DNA from: Leifsonia sp. Root1293
GTDB taxonomy: Bacteria > Actinomycetota > Actinomycetes > Actinomycetales > Microbacteriaceae
Direction: 5' to 3'
Length of the DNA: 64,000 bases
Assembly (NCBI RefSeq): GCF_001425325.1
Contig: NZ_LMEH01000001.1
Span: forward strand, 2,438,162 to 2,502,161
The notes below the pieces were generated by a model. The model saw only the letters and a program-made list of their open reading frames with translations. It did no database searches and was not told the DNA's origin. The stretch's first letter is position 1; each line of letters starts with the position of its first letter. This document shows, one piece after another, positions 52,660 through 61,453 of this stretch. The position numbers were made by a program, and so were the translations under genes.

Positions 52660-54117
52660 ATGTGCGGCATCGTCGGCATCGTCTCGACTGAGGCGGCCAA
52701 TCAGCAGGTCTACGACAGCCTCCTCCTCCTGCAGCACCGCGGGCAGGACTCGACCGGAATCGCGACGGCCGACGGCCCGACCTTCCACATCACGAAGGCG
52801 AAGGGCCAGGTTCGCGAGGCGTTCCGCACCCGTGACATGCGCTCGCTGCTCGGCAACATGGGACTCGGTCACGTTCGCTACGCCACCAAGGGCGCCGCCG
52901 AGCGCGAGGACGAAGCGCAGCCGTTCTACGTGAACGCCCCGTACGGCATCATCCTCGTGCACAACGGCAACCTCACGAACACCCGCGAGCTCAGCGACGA
53001 CCTGTTCCGCATCGACCGCCGCCACGTGAACTCGGCGAGCGACACGGAGATGCTGCTGAACGTTCTCGCAACCGAACTGCAGGGTCAGATCACCAGCCTC
53101 TCCCTCGACCCGGCTCAGATCTTCGAGGCCGTCACCCAGGTGCACGAGCGCGTCGAGGGCTCCTACGCCGTCATCTCCCTCATCGCGGGCTACGGCCTGC
53201 TGGCGTTCCGTGATCCCTACGGCATCCGCCCGCTCATCCTCGGCCGTCGTCTGACGGATGCCGGCAAGGAGGAGTGGATCGTCGCATCGGAGTCGCTCGT
53301 TCTCGAGAACGGCGACTACGAGATCGTGCGCGACGTGGCGCCTGGCGAGGCCATCTTCATCTCGCTCGACGGCACGATGCACTCGAAGCAGTGCGCTCGA
53401 AACCCGCGCCTGGTTCCGTGCTCGTTCGAGTACGTCTACCTCGCCCGCCCCGACTCGGTGATGAACGGCATCTCGGTCTACGAGGCGCGCCTGCGCATGG
53501 GCGACCGCCTGGCCGACACCATCGCGACCCACATGGACAAGGGCGACATCGACGTCGTCATGCCGATTCCCGACTCGTCGCGCCCGGCCGCCATGCAGGT
53601 GGCCCAGAAGCTCGGAATCGAGTACCGCGAGGGCTTCTACAAGAACCGCTACGTCGGCCGCACGTTCATCATGCCGGGCCAGGCGCAGCGCAAGAAGAGC
53701 GTGCGCCAGAAGCTCAACGCCATGGGCACCGAGTTCAAGGGCAAGAACATCCTCATCGTCGACGACTCGATCGTGCGCGGCACGACCTCGAAGGAGATCG
53801 TCGAGATGGCCCGCGCCGCCGGAGCCAACAAGGTCACCTTCACGTCTGCGGCTCCCCCGGTGCGCTACCCGCACGTCTACGGCATCAACATGCCGTCCCG
53901 TACCGAGCTCATCGCCGCCGGCCGCAAGATCCCCGAGATCGGGGCCGAGCTCGGCGCCGACGCGATGATCTACCAGGAGGTGGCCGACCTGCGGTCCGCC
54001 ATCATCGAGGGCAGCGACGTGACCGACCTCGACCTCTCCTGCTTCACGGGCGAGTACGTCACCGGAACCGTCACCCCCGAGTACCTGGACTGGGTGGAGC
54101 GCACGCAGCTCTCCTAG
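52660..54117 (+). CDS. purF: Amidophosphoribosyltransferase
   Basis: 485 residues starting MCGIVGIVSTEAANQQ at ATG 52660, GGGAG about 10 bases upstream. Cys2 is the glutaminase nucleophile after Met removal; no propeptide is needed. The first step of purine synthesis transfers glutamine ammonia to PRPP. Further motifs: LLLLQHRGQDSTGIAT, GHVRYATKG and the PRPP loop IVDDSIVRGTTSKEIV. The C-terminal part lacks the four cysteines of the iron-sulfur type in clear form. It stands alone downstream of a family A repeat; the usual partner purM is divergent 1 kb upstream. Confidence 0.97.
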   Translation: MCGIVGIVSTEAANQQVYDSLLLLQHRGQDSTGIATADGPTFHITKAKGQVREAFRTRDMRSLLGNMGLGHVRYATKGAAEREDEAQPFYVNAPYGIILVHNGNLTNTRELSDDLFRIDRRHVNSASDTEMLLNVLATELQGQITSLSLDPAQIFEAVTQVHERVEGSYAVISLIAGYGLLAFRDPYGIRPLILGRRLTDAGKEEWIVASESLVLENGDYEIVRDVAPGEAIFISLDGTMHSKQCARNPRLVPCSFEYVYLARPDSVMNGISVYEARLRMGDRLADTIATHMDKGDIDVVMPIPDSSRPAAMQVAQKLGIEYREGFYKNRYVGRTFIMPGQAQRKKSVRQKLNAMGTEFKGKNILIVDDSIVRGTTSKEIVEMARAAGANKVTFTSAAPPVRYPHVYGINMPSRTELIAAGRKIPEIGAELGADAMIYQEVADLRSAIIEGSDVTDLDLSCFTGEYVTGTVTPEYLDWVERTQLS

Positions 54118-54200
54118 GCCGCCGCGTCGGTTCGGATCCGAAACACCGCCGGTCCGGTCCTCTCGGCGAGGCTCCGTCCGGGCCTGTCCGTGCATCCGTT

Positions 54201-54300
54201 TACGATTGAGTGTGGAGGGCGCGCTTCTGCCGCGCCCTGGGGAAAGCAGTAGGAGTCGTTGCGCTTCGCTCGTCACGAGCCGCGCAACAGGTACGTGTGC
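54201..54300 (+). ncRNA. Structured 5' leader of the glycosyltransferase gene (candidate)
   Basis: After a -10-like TACGAT (54201-54206) the roughly 100-nt leader has two strong stems: GGGCGCG/CGCGCCC (54217-54237, 7-base loop) and GTTGCGC/GCGCAAC (54258-54288) with an inner GCTCGT/ACGAGC stem. GGGGAAAGCAGTAGGAGTCG joins them. It matches no riboswitch class I can confirm. It could be a regulated leader or only stable structure. Confidence 0.4.
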
Positions 54301-54312
54301 GAGGGGTTCCAC

Positions 54313-55806
54313 ATGGATGTGTCGTCGGTCGTTTTCGCGAGCCTGGTCGGTGCCTGTCTCGTTCTCGCGCTCAGCGGGCTCATCCCGGTGATCGCCGCCG
54401 CGAGCACCTTCCTGGTCATCCCACTCCACGCCTGGATCAACCACTACGGCAAGGCGAAGGCGTACTTCCCGCGAGTGGCCATCGTCGTCCCCGCGTGGAA
54501 CGAGGGAGCCGTGATCGGCGCATCCATCGATCGACTGATGAAGCTGGAGTATCCGAAGGAGTCGTTGCGGATCTATGTCGTCGACGATGCGAGCACCGAT
54601 GCCACACCCGACGTGGTGCGCGAGAAGGAGGCGGTGTATCCCGGCAACGTCGTGCTCCTGCGCCGGGACAACGGCGGGCAGGGGAAGGCTCACACGCTCA
54701 ACCACGGCATCCGCGAGATCATCGCGGACGAGTGGATGGAGGCGCTGCTCATCATGGATGCCGACGTCATCTACCTGCCGAACTCGCTTCGCCGCATGAC
54801 CCGGCATCTCGCAGATCCCGAGGTCGGGGCGGTGTCCGCGTACATCCGCGAGGGCAGCCTGGACCGCAACTACCTGACGAAGTTCATCAGCATCGAATAC
54901 GTCCTCTCCCAGCCCGCCGCCCGGCGTGCCCAGAACGTGCTCGGAGCTCAGGCCTGCCTCGCCGGTGGTGCCCAGCTGCACTCGCGCGAGAATCTCGTCG
55001 CCCTCGGTGGCGAGATCGACACGTCGAGCCTCGCCGAAGACACGATCACGACGTTCGAGACGCAGTTGCGCGGTCGCAAGGTGGTGTTCGAGCCACTCGC
55101 CGAGGTCCTGGCCGAGGAGCCCCGGAGTGTCGATGGACTCTGGAAGCAACGGCTGCGTTGGGCACGCGGCAACGTCACGGTCACGTCCCGCTATCGCGAC
55201 ATCTGGTTCCGTCCGTCGCGCGCCCACAAGCTGGGAGCCTGGACGTTCGGTGTCGTCTGGTTCAGTCTGTGGCTGCTTCCGATCATCATGGTGGTGTCGT
55301 CCATAGGCCTTGCGGGGCTGCTCCTGCTCGACAGCGCGTTCGCCACGTCGGTCTTCCGCACGCTCTGGATCTCCGCTGCGCTGGCCTATCTGTTCGTGCT
55401 GATCCTCGGGGCGATGACGGATGCCCGCACGAGCGCACGCGCGTGGGGACATGTGGTCCTGTTCCCGGGAATCGTCAACATGCTCGTGATGATTGCAGCG
55501 CTGTTCCCCTCGCTGCTGCTGGTCTGGCTCCCGGGCCTGCTCGGTGTCACGCTGGATGATCGCACCCTGTTTCTCATCACCCTGGCCATCTACGTCTGGA
55601 TCCCGTTCTCCATGGTGGTGGCCTGGCTGGCCCGGCGTGCCGAGCGGACGGTGCTCGGGAGCTGGCTCACGCCGGCGCTGATCTACCTGGCCGGCTACGG
55701 CTCGCTCCTGTGCGCGATCACCTTCGATTCCTACTTCAAGGAGATGGCCGGCGTGGAGGCGCGCTGGGACAAGACGGAGAAGGTCGGTCGGGTCAGCGCG
55801 AGCTGA
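54313..55806 (+). CDS. Membrane glycosyltransferase family 2 (PgaC/BcsA-like)
   Basis: 497 residues from ATG 54313, after GAGGGG. Two N-terminal membrane segments, then a cytosolic GT2 domain with DDAS 91-94, DAD 149-151, catalytic ED 242-243 and QRLRW 279-283, and about five C-terminal membrane segments. This layout is that of processive polysaccharide synthases such as poly-GlcNAc, hyaluronan or cellulose-like enzymes that extend and export a chain. The sugar is not clear. No PgaAB or bcs partners are nearby. A structured leader upstream may regulate it. Confidence 0.88.
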   Translation: MDVSSVVFASLVGACLVLALSGLIPVIAAASTFLVIPLHAWINHYGKAKAYFPRVAIVVPAWNEGAVIGASIDRLMKLEYPKESLRIYVVDDASTDATPDVVREKEAVYPGNVVLLRRDNGGQGKAHTLNHGIREIIADEWMEALLIMDADVIYLPNSLRRMTRHLADPEVGAVSAYIREGSLDRNYLTKFISIEYVLSQPAARRAQNVLGAQACLAGGAQLHSRENLVALGGEIDTSSLAEDTITTFETQLRGRKVVFEPLAEVLAEEPRSVDGLWKQRLRWARGNVTVTSRYRDIWFRPSRAHKLGAWTFGVVWFSLWLLPIIMVVSSIGLAGLLLLDSAFATSVFRTLWISAALAYLFVLILGAMTDARTSARAWGHVVLFPGIVNMLVMIAALFPSLLLVWLPGLLGVTLDDRTLFLITLAIYVWIPFSMVVAWLARRAERTVLGSWLTPALIYLAGYGSLLCAITFDSYFKEMAGVEARWDKTEKVGRVSAS

Positions 55807-55855
55807 GGCCGACGCTCGCCTCCAGGGTGTCCCGCCGGTGGGCTAGGTTGGGGCC

Positions 55856-56062
55856 GTGAAGAGCAATCGGGTGTTCCTGATCACGGGTGTCGTCCTGGGC
55901 TGCATCGGTCTGGTGTGGACACTGCAGGGAATCAACGTGCTTCCGGGTTCCGCCATGAGCGGGTCGACATTGTGGGCCACCATCGGTCCCGTGGTTCTCC
56001 TCGTGGGCCTGGTGCTGATCGTCGTGGCCATCGCACGGCGGCGCCGGCACCACCCTCGCTGA
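55856..56062 (+). CDS. Small two-span membrane protein, 68 residues
   Basis: Starts at GTG 55856, read as M-K-S-N-R-V-F-L. Two hydrophobic segments (about 7-27 and 40-60), a short loop with INVLPGSAMSG, and a basic tail RRRRHHPR. TAGGTT at 55844-55849 ends 6 nt before the GTG, so it is leaderless. It matches small actinobacterial membrane proteins of unknown role. It lies after the glycosyltransferase, with its own promoter. Confidence 0.7.
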   Translation: MKSNRVFLITGVVLGCIGLVWTLQGINVLPGSAMSGSTLWATIGPVVLLVGLVLIVVAIARRRRHHPR

Positions 56063-56131
56063 GTGCCGCTGCGCGAGCACCCTCGGGACGATGGGCGTGA
56101 TGCCGCGAGGCGAGGGTGACCGCCGCGCCCG

Positions 56132-57568
56132 TCAGTCGAGGGGCTCGAACTCGTTGAGCCGCCAGGTCTGGTCGAACCACGGCTCCAGCGGCCCGTAGAG
56201 GCGGAAGAGCTGGAACCACGCCTTGCCCGGGATGGTCTCCACCCAGTTCGACTCCTTGCCCTCGGGGGCGACAGGGCCGAAGTAGAGGTCGTACGAGCCG
56301 TCGTCGTTCTGCTGGATTTTGCCGTCGTTGCTGGCGACGGCGGGATACGGGGTGGACGGAACGACGAGAAGCGAGCGCGTCTGGGTGTCGTAGACGTCGA
56401 CCGCCCAGAAGTTCTTCGCCGGCGGGTTGGCATCGACGTGCAGGCGGTACGAGCGTGCGCCGTCGAGCAGGTCTCCATTCGCATCGTGGACTGTGTAGGC
56501 GTAGGCCGAGCCGGCACCGACCTGCGCATGCGCCATGGCCGGCGTGATGACAGTGGCCAGATAGTGGAACTGGGTGCGCGCGTCGAGGAGTCGGGCGCCG
56601 TTCCGCAGGAACTCGTAGCTGCCGCCGACGAAGCCGTTGCGCCAGGAACCGTAGAGAACGGCATCGGGATCGCGCGGCGCGTAACCGAGCACGCGTGCGA
56701 TGCCGGCGGCGACAGGTGCGGCCCGTTCGAGGATCGCCTTCAGCCGGTCGTCCGGGGCGAACAGTTCTCCGTGCACGATGCCGATCGCAGCGAGCTGACC
56801 TGCACGCTCGGCATCGAGCGCTTCGATGGGCTCCTCCTGCACGAGCTCGGCGACCTCCTCGTAGAACGAGAAGTCGTTGGCGTGCACTGTGTTGACCGGG
56901 GTCTCAGCGATGTTGATGAATTCGTTCTCGTCGGGGCCGTCGGCCTCCGCGAGCGGGTAGATGCGCGTCTGCTTCATGGCAGGGACCCCACCGAGAGCGC
57001 GCAGCACCACGAAGTTCGTATAGGTCGGCGTGCGGTAGACGAAGTATCCATCGGGAACGTCGCCCTCGAAGTCCGGCGGCAGGAACAGGTACTTGCCGCC
57101 AGCCCCCTTGTCCGGGCCCGCGATGCCCATGTCGGCGACGTAGCGGAACCAGAAGTCATCGACCACGCACAGCGACTGCGGTGGCGCTTCGATGACAGTC
57201 GGGCCCCAGGCCTTCAGGTCGAGCATCGTGACGCCATAGGTCGTCTCGGTGTTCGGGGTGAGGAAGATGGCCTTCGACGTCGCCCTCGGCTCGGTGATGC
57301 CGATCTGGCGAGCAGTGGTCACACCGGCTGCGCGGAGACCGTTGCGGAAGGCGACGAGAGACGCTCCTGGGACGGCGTTCAGGAACACCTCGATCCCGCG
57401 CATCAGATCGAGGGCGTCGTACGCTGTGGCGACGGTCTCGGGCAGCGGGAGCCCGTCGAAGAATCGAAGGTCGCCGAAAGGCGAGGGAATCGTGTCCGGT
57501 GCGCTCAGCGAGGCCACGGCTCTCGCCATTTCGTCTGTGCTGAGCCCTGCGCTGTTCTCTTCGGACAT
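56132..57568 (-). CDS. DUF1254/DUF1214 domain protein
   Basis: 478 residues. DUF1254 at about 35-170 (AYDALDLMRGIEVFLNAVPGASLVAFRNGLRAAG, TPNTETTYGVTMLDL) and DUF1214 at about 350-460 (SYRLHVDANPPAKNFWAVDVYD, GSYDLYFGPVAPEGKESNWVET). The ATG has GAGGGGG 5 bases upstream. The family is common in bacteria and often secreted; here no signal peptide is seen. Function is unknown. It is alone and convergent with the small membrane gene. Confidence 0.9.
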   Translation of the reverse strand: MSEENSAGLSTDEMARAVASLSAPDTIPSPFGDLRFFDGLPLPETVATAYDALDLMRGIEVFLNAVPGASLVAFRNGLRAAGVTTARQIGITEPRATSKAIFLTPNTETTYGVTMLDLKAWGPTVIEAPPQSLCVVDDFWFRYVADMGIAGPDKGAGGKYLFLPPDFEGDVPDGYFVYRTPTYTNFVVLRALGGVPAMKQTRIYPLAEADGPDENEFINIAETPVNTVHANDFSFYEEVAELVQEEPIEALDAERAGQLAAIGIVHGELFAPDDRLKAILERAAPVAAGIARVLGYAPRDPDAVLYGSWRNGFVGGSYEFLRNGARLLDARTQFHYLATVITPAMAHAQVGAGSAYAYTVHDANGDLLDGARSYRLHVDANPPAKNFWAVDVYDTQTRSLLVVPSTPYPAVASNDGKIQQNDDGSYDLYFGPVAPEGKESNWVETIPGKAWFQLFRLYGPLEPWFDQTWRLNEFEPLD

Positions 57569-57685
57569 GCATCCCCCTCGATCTGGGCGCCCTCTCGAGA
57601 CGCCCCGGCGTACTCGTATGTCTATCGCACGATCGGCGAAGAGGTCGTCATCCTGAAGGGGTGATCGAGGCGACCGAGTGGCGGA

Positions 57686-58045
57686 TCAGTCCTCGCGCGT
57701 CGTCAGCGTCGTGTGCTCGACCTGCTCGGTGTGGGCGCGCTTGGACAGCACCCGATCGAAGACCAACGCGATGACGGCCCCCAGCGCCAGGCCGATGACA
57801 CCGCAGAGCAGCAGGAGGAAGCCGAAGACCTGGCCGATGCTGAACTCGGGGTTGGCGGGGAACGTGACGGTCAGGATCAGTGCGACCAGGATTCCCACGA
57901 TGGCGCCCGCCAGGAGGAACCGGAGGTAGCGGGGGGAACGGCGAACCACGGCCTCACCGCGCACGATCTCGACGGTCGCGGCGTCGGCATCCGTCACTCC
58001 CTCGGGCTTAGAGGCGGGACGATCGGCGGGGTTCTCGAGGCTCAC
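57686..58045 (-). CDS. Small two-span membrane protein (putative)
   Basis: 119 residues from GTG 58045. Polar N-terminus, then two membrane segments (about 44-63 LAGAIVGILVALILTVTFP and 71-96 GQVFGFLLLLCGVIGLALGAV), and a charged C-terminus. Similar proteins of about 100 residues often lie near purine genes in this family. The function is unknown. The phrase GGACAATGGAGGGG upstream of its start resembles that of the sterol-carrier-like gene. Confidence 0.72.
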   Translation of the reverse strand: MSLENPADRPASKPEGVTDADAATVEIVRGEAVVRRSPRYLRFLLAGAIVGILVALILTVTFPANPEFSIGQVFGFLLLLCGVIGLALGAVIALVFDRVLSKRAHTEQVEHTTLTTRED

Positions 58046-58072
58046 CCCTCCATTGTCCCACTCGCCCGCCCT

Positions 58073-58165
58073 GCTCGCTGAGGCCCGGACGGAGTCCGCG
58101 GTCGAAGCGCGTCGACGGCGCAGCGCCCTGCGCTCAGCTCGCAGCGCTCAGCGCTCAGCGAGCGA
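58073..58165. repeat. Family B palindromic repeat, copy 3
   Basis: GCTCGCTGAGGCCCGGACGG then AGTCCGCGGTCGAAGCGC, with a closing GCGCTCAGCGAGCGAGGG. It lies between two minus-strand genes, so it could act as a stem-loop or processing site. Confidence 0.72.
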
Positions 58166-58173
58166 GGGTGCGC

Positions 58174-58536
58174 CTACCGAACGACCGGCAGCAGCCCGTC
58201 GAGCTGCGCACGCTGGCCGGAGGCGTGCACTCGGCCCGACCCCAGCGCGTCATCCCACGCCTCGGCGCCGGTGGCGAGGCCGAGCCAGGTCGCGGCATCC
58301 GTCTCGATGACGTTCGGCGGAGTTCCGCGCGTGTGGCGGGGGCCCTCGATGCACTGAGTGGCTCCGAACGGCGGCACCCGAACCTCGACGGTGTTGCCGG
58401 GGGCGCGGTCGGCGAGTGCCTGCAGCGTGAAGCGCACCGCCATCGCCGTCGTGTCGCGGCTGGCGGATGCGGCATCCGCCTGCCACAGCCGCAGCGCGGC
58501 GAGCCCCTGACCCTCATCGATCCGTGCGCGTCCCAT
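58174..58536 (-). CDS. Sterol carrier family protein
   Basis: 120 residues starting MGRARIDEGQGLAALRLWQADAA. The middle part VRFTLQALADRAPGNTVEVRVPPFGATQC and the end WDDALGSGRVHASGQRAQLDGLLPVV match the SCP2-like group of actinobacteria that is regularly next to purD. The role is unknown; lipid binding is inferred from the fold. GGAG lies close to the ATG. It is divergent from purD with 56 bp between the starts. Confidence 0.83.
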   Translation of the reverse strand: MGRARIDEGQGLAALRLWQADAASASRDTTAMAVRFTLQALADRAPGNTVEVRVPPFGATQCIEGPRHTRGTPPNVIETDAATWLGLATGAEAWDDALGSGRVHASGQRAQLDGLLPVVR

Positions 58537-58592
58537 GTCTCCATTGTCCCGCGCGACACCGGCGGCCTGAACCGAACGGGTAATCTGAGCCG

Positions 58593-59876
58593 GTGAAGAT
58601 TCTCGTTCTGGGCCCGGGTGCGCGCGAGCACGCCATCATCACTGCACTGCTCGCGGATGCCGCCGGCCACGAGGTCATCGCTGCTCCTGGCAACGCGGGC
58701 ATCGCCGGCGCCGTTCCCGTGTTCCCGATCGACGCCGAGGATCCGGATGCCGTCGCAGCCCTCGCGGCGGAGCACGGCGTCGACCTCGTCGTCGTCGGGC
58801 CCGAGGCTCCCCTCGTTGCGGGAGTCGCCGATGCCGTACGGGCCGCAGGCATTCCCGTGTTCGGGCCGGATCAGGCCGCGGCAGCCCTCGAGGGATCCAA
58901 GACCTTCGCCAAGCGCATCATGGATGCCGCCGGCGTGCCGACCGGGCGTGCCGTCCGCGCGGCCACGGCGGAAGAGGCTTCCGCAGCCCTGGACGAGTTC
59001 GGAGCCCCGTACGTCGTGAAGGCTGATGGGCTGGCTGCGGGCAAGGGCGTGCTCGTCACGAGCGATCGTGCCGCAGCCATCGCCCACGCCGCGCAGTGGG
59101 CTCCGCGCGGTGGCGTGCTCATCGAGGAGTTCCTCGATGGCCAGGAGGTGTCGCTGTTCCTGCTCTCCGACGGCGAGCACGTGCTGCCGTTGTCTCCGGC
59201 ACAGGACTTCAAGCGACTCCTCGACGGCGATGCCGGCCCCAACACCGGCGGCATGGGCGCCTACTCGCCGTTGCCCTGGCTCACCGACGAGTTCGGCTCC
59301 GAGCAGGCGTTCGTCGACGAGGTCATCGAGACGATCGCCCTGCCGACGGTGCGCCAGCTCGCCGCAGAGGGAACGCCCTTCGTGGGCCTGCTTTACTGCG
59401 GGCTCATCCTCACCTCGAAGGGCATCCGCGTCATCGAGTTCAACGCCCGCTTCGGCGACCCTGAGACCCAGGTCGTGCTCCCCCGTCTCGAGACGCCGCT
59501 CGCCGGTCTCCTCTTCGCGGCAGCCACCGGCGCCCTCGGCGAGGTCGAGCGCCCCGTCTTCTCCGACGATGTCGCGGTCACCGTCGTCATCGCCAGCGAG
59601 AACTACCCCGAGCCCCCGATCACCGGACGAATCCTCTTCGGGCTCGCGGATGCGGCAGCCGTCGAGGGCGTTCACCTCGCCCACGCGGCCACCGCCCAGG
59701 GGGCCGACGGCACGGACGGCGCGGGCGAGCTCATCGCCACAGGCGGACGCGTGCTCAGCGTCGTCGCCGTCGGCTCCGACTTCGGGGAGGCGCGGGCCCG
59801 CGCCTACGATGCGCTCGGCCGTATCGGGCTCGAGGGCGGGCAGTTCCGCACCGACATCGCCGCGAAGGTCTCCTGA
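58593..59876 (+). CDS. purD: Phosphoribosylamine-glycine ligase
   Basis: 427 residues from GTG 58593. PurD joins glycine to phosphoribosylamine with ATP (ATP-grasp fold). Motifs: VLGPGAREHAI at the start, ATP-binding KADGLAAGKGVLV (about 148-160) and GGMGAYSPLP, with the late EFNARFGDPETQVVLPRL. TAATCT at 58581-58586 ends 6 nt before GTG, a clear leaderless start. It is followed by purC after 49 bp, which has its own promoter. Confidence 0.96.
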   Translation: MKILVLGPGAREHAIITALLADAAGHEVIAAPGNAGIAGAVPVFPIDAEDPDAVAALAAEHGVDLVVVGPEAPLVAGVADAVRAAGIPVFGPDQAAAALEGSKTFAKRIMDAAGVPTGRAVRAATAEEASAALDEFGAPYVVKADGLAAGKGVLVTSDRAAAIAHAAQWAPRGGVLIEEFLDGQEVSLFLLSDGEHVLPLSPAQDFKRLLDGDAGPNTGGMGAYSPLPWLTDEFGSEQAFVDEVIETIALPTVRQLAAEGTPFVGLLYCGLILTSKGIRVIEFNARFGDPETQVVLPRLETPLAGLLFAAATGALGEVERPVFSDDVAVTVVIASENYPEPPITGRILFGLADAAAVEGVHLAHAATAQGADGTDGAGELIATGGRVLSVVAVGSDFGEARARAYDALGRIGLEGGQFRTDIAAKVS

Positions 59877-59925
59877 CACCGACGGCCCGGGTCGCACGCG
59901 CGACCCCGCGAATTAGACTGGGCGC

Positions 59926-60855
59926 GTGACCGCGACGCCAGAACAGACGCCAGAGACCGCACCCGACGCGATCGTTCCCGGTTTCACCCGCGTCTACTCC
60001 GGCAAGGTGCGCGATCTCTACGAGCCGCTCGACCCGTCGGACGACAGCCTCCTCGTCGTCGCCAGCGATCGCGTGAGTGCCTTCGACCACGCCCTCGAGC
60101 CCGGGATCCCGGGCAAGGGTGAGCTGCTCACCACACTGAGCCTGTGGTGGTTCGACCAGCTGCGGGTGCCGAACCACCTCGTGCCCGATCACCGCATCGA
60201 CGGCTCGAGCCGCATTCCGGCATCCGTCGCGGGGAGGTCGATGCTGGTGAAGAAGCTCGACATGTTCCCGATCGAGTGCGTGGTGCGGGGGTACCTCACC
60301 GGTTCCGGCTGGAAGGAGTACCAGGCGACGCAGACGGTGTGCGGCGTGCCACTTCCTGCAGGCCTCGAGAACGGCGACCGACTTCCCGAGCCCATCTACA
60401 CCCCCGCCTACAAGGCGCCGATGGGCGAGCACGACGAGAACATCGACTTCGAGCAGACAGTCGAGCTCGTCGGGCCGGTCATCGCAGCAGAACTGCGCGA
60501 TCTCTCCCTCGCGATCTTCGCCCAGGCCTCGCATGTTGCCGAGGGGCGCGGTGTCATCCTCGCCGACACCAAGTTCGAGTTCGGGGCCGACCGGTCCTCC
60601 GGCGTCACGACCCTCGCGGACGAGGTTCTCACCAGCGACTCCAGCCGCTACTGGGATGCCGAGGCCTGGCGCACGGGCACGATTCCCGCCGAGCGGATGG
60701 CGAGTTTCGACAAGCAGATCGTGCGGGACTGGCTCGCCGCCAATTGGGAGGACGACGGTGTGACGCCTCCGCCCACCCTGCCGAGCGAGATCGTCCAGCG
60801 CACGGCGTTGCGCTATCGCGAACTCCTCGAGCGCCTCACCGGCGACGCGGTCTGA
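59926..60855 (+). CDS. purC: SAICAR synthetase
   Basis: 309 residues from GTG 59926. The enzyme joins CAIR and aspartate with ATP. Motifs: VYSGKVRDLYE, VASDRVSAFDH, VVRGYLTGSGWKEYQ and DTKFEFG. The length is that of the long (eukaryote- and actinobacteria-like) type. TAGACT at 59914-59919 ends 6 nt before GTG, so it is leaderless. Purine genes purB, purL, purQ and purS are not in the window. Confidence 0.96.
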   Translation: MTATPEQTPETAPDAIVPGFTRVYSGKVRDLYEPLDPSDDSLLVVASDRVSAFDHALEPGIPGKGELLTTLSLWWFDQLRVPNHLVPDHRIDGSSRIPASVAGRSMLVKKLDMFPIECVVRGYLTGSGWKEYQATQTVCGVPLPAGLENGDRLPEPIYTPAYKAPMGEHDENIDFEQTVELVGPVIAAELRDLSLAIFAQASHVAEGRGVILADTKFEFGADRSSGVTTLADEVLTSDSSRYWDAEAWRTGTIPAERMASFDKQIVRDWLAANWEDDGVTPPPTLPSEIVQRTALRYRELLERLTGDAV

Positions 60856-60943
60856 GTTCGGATCTGTCGCAGCTGTCGAATTCCGGCGGCATCCGTTCGT
60901 CGTCCTGATGAGCGCCCATCACGGCGCGGAACAGGAGACGACC

Positions 60944-61381
60944 ATGACCACCCTGATCGAGATCGACCGCGAGATCGACCGCGAGATCGACGAGACCGAG
61001 ATCGGCTGGCTGCTCACCAAGCGCGCGGCGGCTGTCAGAGCGATGGATGCCGACTACCTCGTCGCGCGCCATGCTCCGGGATCGACAGGCTTCGACATCA
61101 CCCCTGCTCGAGACGGACGGCATCATGCCGTGACGGATGCCGCCGCCCTCCGCGACTGGTTCAGGACCTTCGAGGACTCCCTCGACTACTCGGTCCACAA
61201 CCTGTCCATCGTCGTCGGCGACGACGTGGCGTTCGCGCACAGCCTCGACCACTTCACGGCGACGCCTTTCGGCGCACGGCGCGCCCAGGTCTGGTTGCAC
61301 GTGACCATGGGATTGCGGCGCATCGGAGGATGCTGGCTGATCACGCACGAGCACAGATCGCTGGCGACACCGCCGGAGTGA
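60944..61381 (+). CDS. NTF2-like / SnoaL-like protein
   Basis: 145 residues from ATG 60944 with AGGAG 8 bases upstream. The cone-like alpha+beta fold of the SnoaL/ketosteroid-isomerase family is suggested by LLTKRAAAVRAMDADYLVA, VTDAAALRDWFRTFEDSLDYS and the final RRIGGCWLITHEHRS. The N-terminus has a tandem EIDR repeat from a 12-bp direct repeat at about 60958-60993. The role is unknown. Confidence 0.8.
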   Translation: MTTLIEIDREIDREIDETEIGWLLTKRAAAVRAMDADYLVARHAPGSTGFDITPARDGRHHAVTDAAALRDWFRTFEDSLDYSVHNLSIVVGDDVAFAHSLDHFTATPFGARRAQVWLHVTMGLRRIGGCWLITHEHRSLATPPE

Positions 61382-61438
61382 TCTGGCAGGGTGGACACGG
61401 GGCGCCGCTCGGGGCGTTCGGAATATCCCCAGAAATTA

Positions 61439-61452
61439 GTTGTTGCAACAAC
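61439..61452. promoter_or_regulatory. Palindromic operator upstream of VOC gene
   Basis: GTTGTTGCAACAAC: perfect 14-bp palindrome that ends 1 base before the VOC ATG. Half sites GTTGT/ACAAC match those in the ohrR promoter palindrome (63498-63511), pointing to a MarR-type repressor. Confidence 0.72.
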
Positions 61453-61453
61453 C

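Noticed and set aside
52543-55452. 969-residue minus-strand open frame
   Set aside because: Antisense to purF and the glycosyltransferase; no domain or ribosome site.
57597-57664. Short plus-strand peptide SYVYRTIGEEVVILKG resembling a PqqD-like end
   Set aside because: No start, no upstream domain and the frame is antisense to the DUF1254 gene; too short to support a gene or pseudogene.
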